58,732 nt of DNA from an uncultured Bacteroides sp. (lineage in GTDB: Bacteria > Bacteroidota > Bacteroidia > Bacteroidales > Bacteroidaceae), in the NCBI GenBank assembly GCA_900551445.1, contig URWA01000020.1, positions 1 through 58,732 of the forward strand, written 5' to 3'. A program made the translations under genes and the position numbers. The notes beneath the pieces were generated by a model. That model had not been told where the DNA came from and searched no databases. It saw only the letters and a program-made list of their open reading frames with translations. Below, piece after piece: positions 57,979 through 58,732 of the stretch (positions within the stretch are counted from its first letter, which is position 1; every line of letters starts with the position of its first letter).

Positions 57979-58362
57979 TTATACTCCGAAAACTCTTTTT
58001 AAGGTCTCTATTTGGGAATCCCATAGATTACGTATATCTTCTTCTTCACCGGGTTCCGCAAAGTCGGTAATTTCTAGCGAATGGTCAGTGGTCAGTTCAT
58101 TGTAATGGATTTTCATTTCGAAATAGCTTTTTGCTTCGTCGTCGTCCAGCCAGTGGAAACGGATAAAGAATTCCGGTCGGATGTTCACTACGATAGCTTG
58201 CCGTGTTTCTGTTTTTCCCCATTGGAAAGTATAGGTTTTCCCTTCTTTGGTCACTTGGTCGGCAAACCAGCGTTGCAGGCCTGCGGTGGTACTGATGGCA
58301 TTCCATATAATGATACTTGAAGAAGGGTTCAATGGATATTCAATTTGTGTTTTTCTTTTCAT
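57979..58362 (-). CDS. START-like (SRPBCC/AHSA1) domain protein
   Basis: A 127-aa cytoplasmic protein with the helix-grip fold pattern: IEYPLNPSSSIIIWNAISTTAGLQRWFADQV at the start, a beta sheet rich in aromatic residues, and a C-terminal helix (REEDIRNLWDSQIETLKRVFG-like). Such START-like proteins bind hydrophobic ligands; a ligand is not known here. The frame begins at a GTG at 58398, but the ATG at 58362 gives the normal N-terminus. It is in the same direction as the LptF/G gene, 77 nt away, which has its own promoter. Confidence 0.75.
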   Translation of the reverse strand: MKRKTQIEYPLNPSSSIIIWNAISTTAGLQRWFADQVTKEGKTYTFQWGKTETRQAIVVNIRPEFFIRFHWLDDDEAKSYFEMKIHYNELTTDHSLEITDFAEPGEEEDIRNLWDSQIETLKRVFGV

Positions 58363-58627
58363 GATGTTTTTGGTGTTTTTATTTGTATTTTTTAGCACGG
58401 CGGCAAATTAAAGTATTTTTTTGTTCACTCCATAGTGATTGAAGAACTTTTTTTTAGAACTTTTTCTGTAGAGAGCAGTGGGGTAGGAATTGAGATTTCA
58501 GAAGGTGAAAAACTGTAATCTCTTTCAAATAGGGCAGAATGGGTTTGTTTACAGTGAGTTAGATGCAGTCATCTCTTCAAATCCTTTCACTTTTCGTTGA
58601 AAAAACAGTAAAAAAGAGAAGATAAAC

Positions 58628-58659
58628 TTGCGCAATTCAAAAACTTACTCTATCTTTGC
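58628..58659 (+). promoter_or_regulatory. tRNA-Met promoter
   Basis: TTG (58628-58630), 20 nt, TATCTTTGC (58651-58659), followed by ACCCGCAATC and ACGAAAT. The 200 nt before it hold no gene. Confidence 0.75.
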
Positions 58660-58679
58660 ACCCGCAATCACGAAATGAT

Positions 58680-58732
58680 GGCGGGATAGCTCAGCTGGTT
58701 AGAGCGCATGATTCATAATCATGAGGTCCCCG
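58680..58732 (+). tRNA. tRNA-Met (CAT), cut by the window end
   Basis: The 5' part of a tRNA: acceptor strand GGCGGGA, D arm GCTC/GAGC, anticodon stem CATGA/TCATG around TTCATAA (anticodon CAT). The T arm and 3' end lie beyond the window. The GG-start and lack of initiator features suggest elongator tRNA-Met, but a CAT tRNA for isoleucine cannot be excluded. Confidence 0.9.

Overview
This window is a stretch of chromosome from a member of the Bacteroidota, most likely a gut Bacteroides or Phocaeicola. The evidence is a SusC/SusD pair with a hybrid two-component regulator (HTCS), families largely confined to this phylum (DUF4954, DUF3822, DUF4878, GH3-serine hydrolase fusion), and promoters of the Bacteroides type (a -7 box TAnnTTTG about 19 nt after a -33 TTTG) instead of -35/-10 boxes. 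I see no prophage, insertion sequence, rRNA or CRISPR array. Nearly all genes are chromosomal housekeeping or envelope genes. The accessory part is the polysaccharide-utilisation-type locus and two gene-poor intergenic regions.

Layout. 1-11.9 kb, all +: the hflX / DUF4954 / thioredoxin-fold lipoprotein-like operon, class I fumarase, a BASS-like transporter, an ABC-F ATPase and an M13 metallopeptidase. 11.9-12.6 kb: a gene-poor stretch with a strong terminator, a 21-nt palindromic repeat array, hairpins and a possible gene scrap. 12.6-19.8 kb: a DUF4878 lipoprotein, a TPR histidine kinase and LuxR-type regulator coupled by ATGA, a GIN-like exported protein, a sugar MFS transporter, and a compact SPFH / ribbon-helix-helix / membrane protein operon. 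19.9-29.7 kb: tRNA-Pro, aroB, a small membrane protein, a large outer-membrane barrel protein, cardiolipin synthase, the rsmD-DUF3822 operon and a RecD-like helicase.

29.8-32.1 kb: kbl and tdh are divergent and together convert threonine to glycine plus acetyl-CoA. 32.2-42.7 kb (-): a PUL-like locus with HTCS, SusC, SusD and a parallel beta-helix lipoprotein, each block separated by hairpins. 42.9-47.4 kb: coiled-coil lipoprotein, rsmI, tdk, tRNA-Lys, a structured intergenic region that may encode a small RNA or a 39-aa hydrophobic peptide, a frameshifted ferritin remnant in front of an ECF sigma factor, and rplS. 47.5-52.2 kb: a split 5'-nucleotidase pair and a GH3-beta-lactamase fusion. 52.3-58.7 kb: a 2[4Fe-4S] ferredoxin, a 22-nt palindromic array between convergent terminators, then aminotransferase, BI-1 membrane protein, ribBA, an LptF/G-like permease and a START-like protein on the minus strand. 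The window ends inside tRNA-Met.

The most unusual signals are the two palindromic arrays (period 22 at 52575-52727, period 21 at 12011-12093), the structured region at 45.6-45.85 kb, the shared downstream sequence of the three tRNA promoters, and the small SPFH-RHH operon. All functions are inferred from sequence recognition alone; no searches were run.
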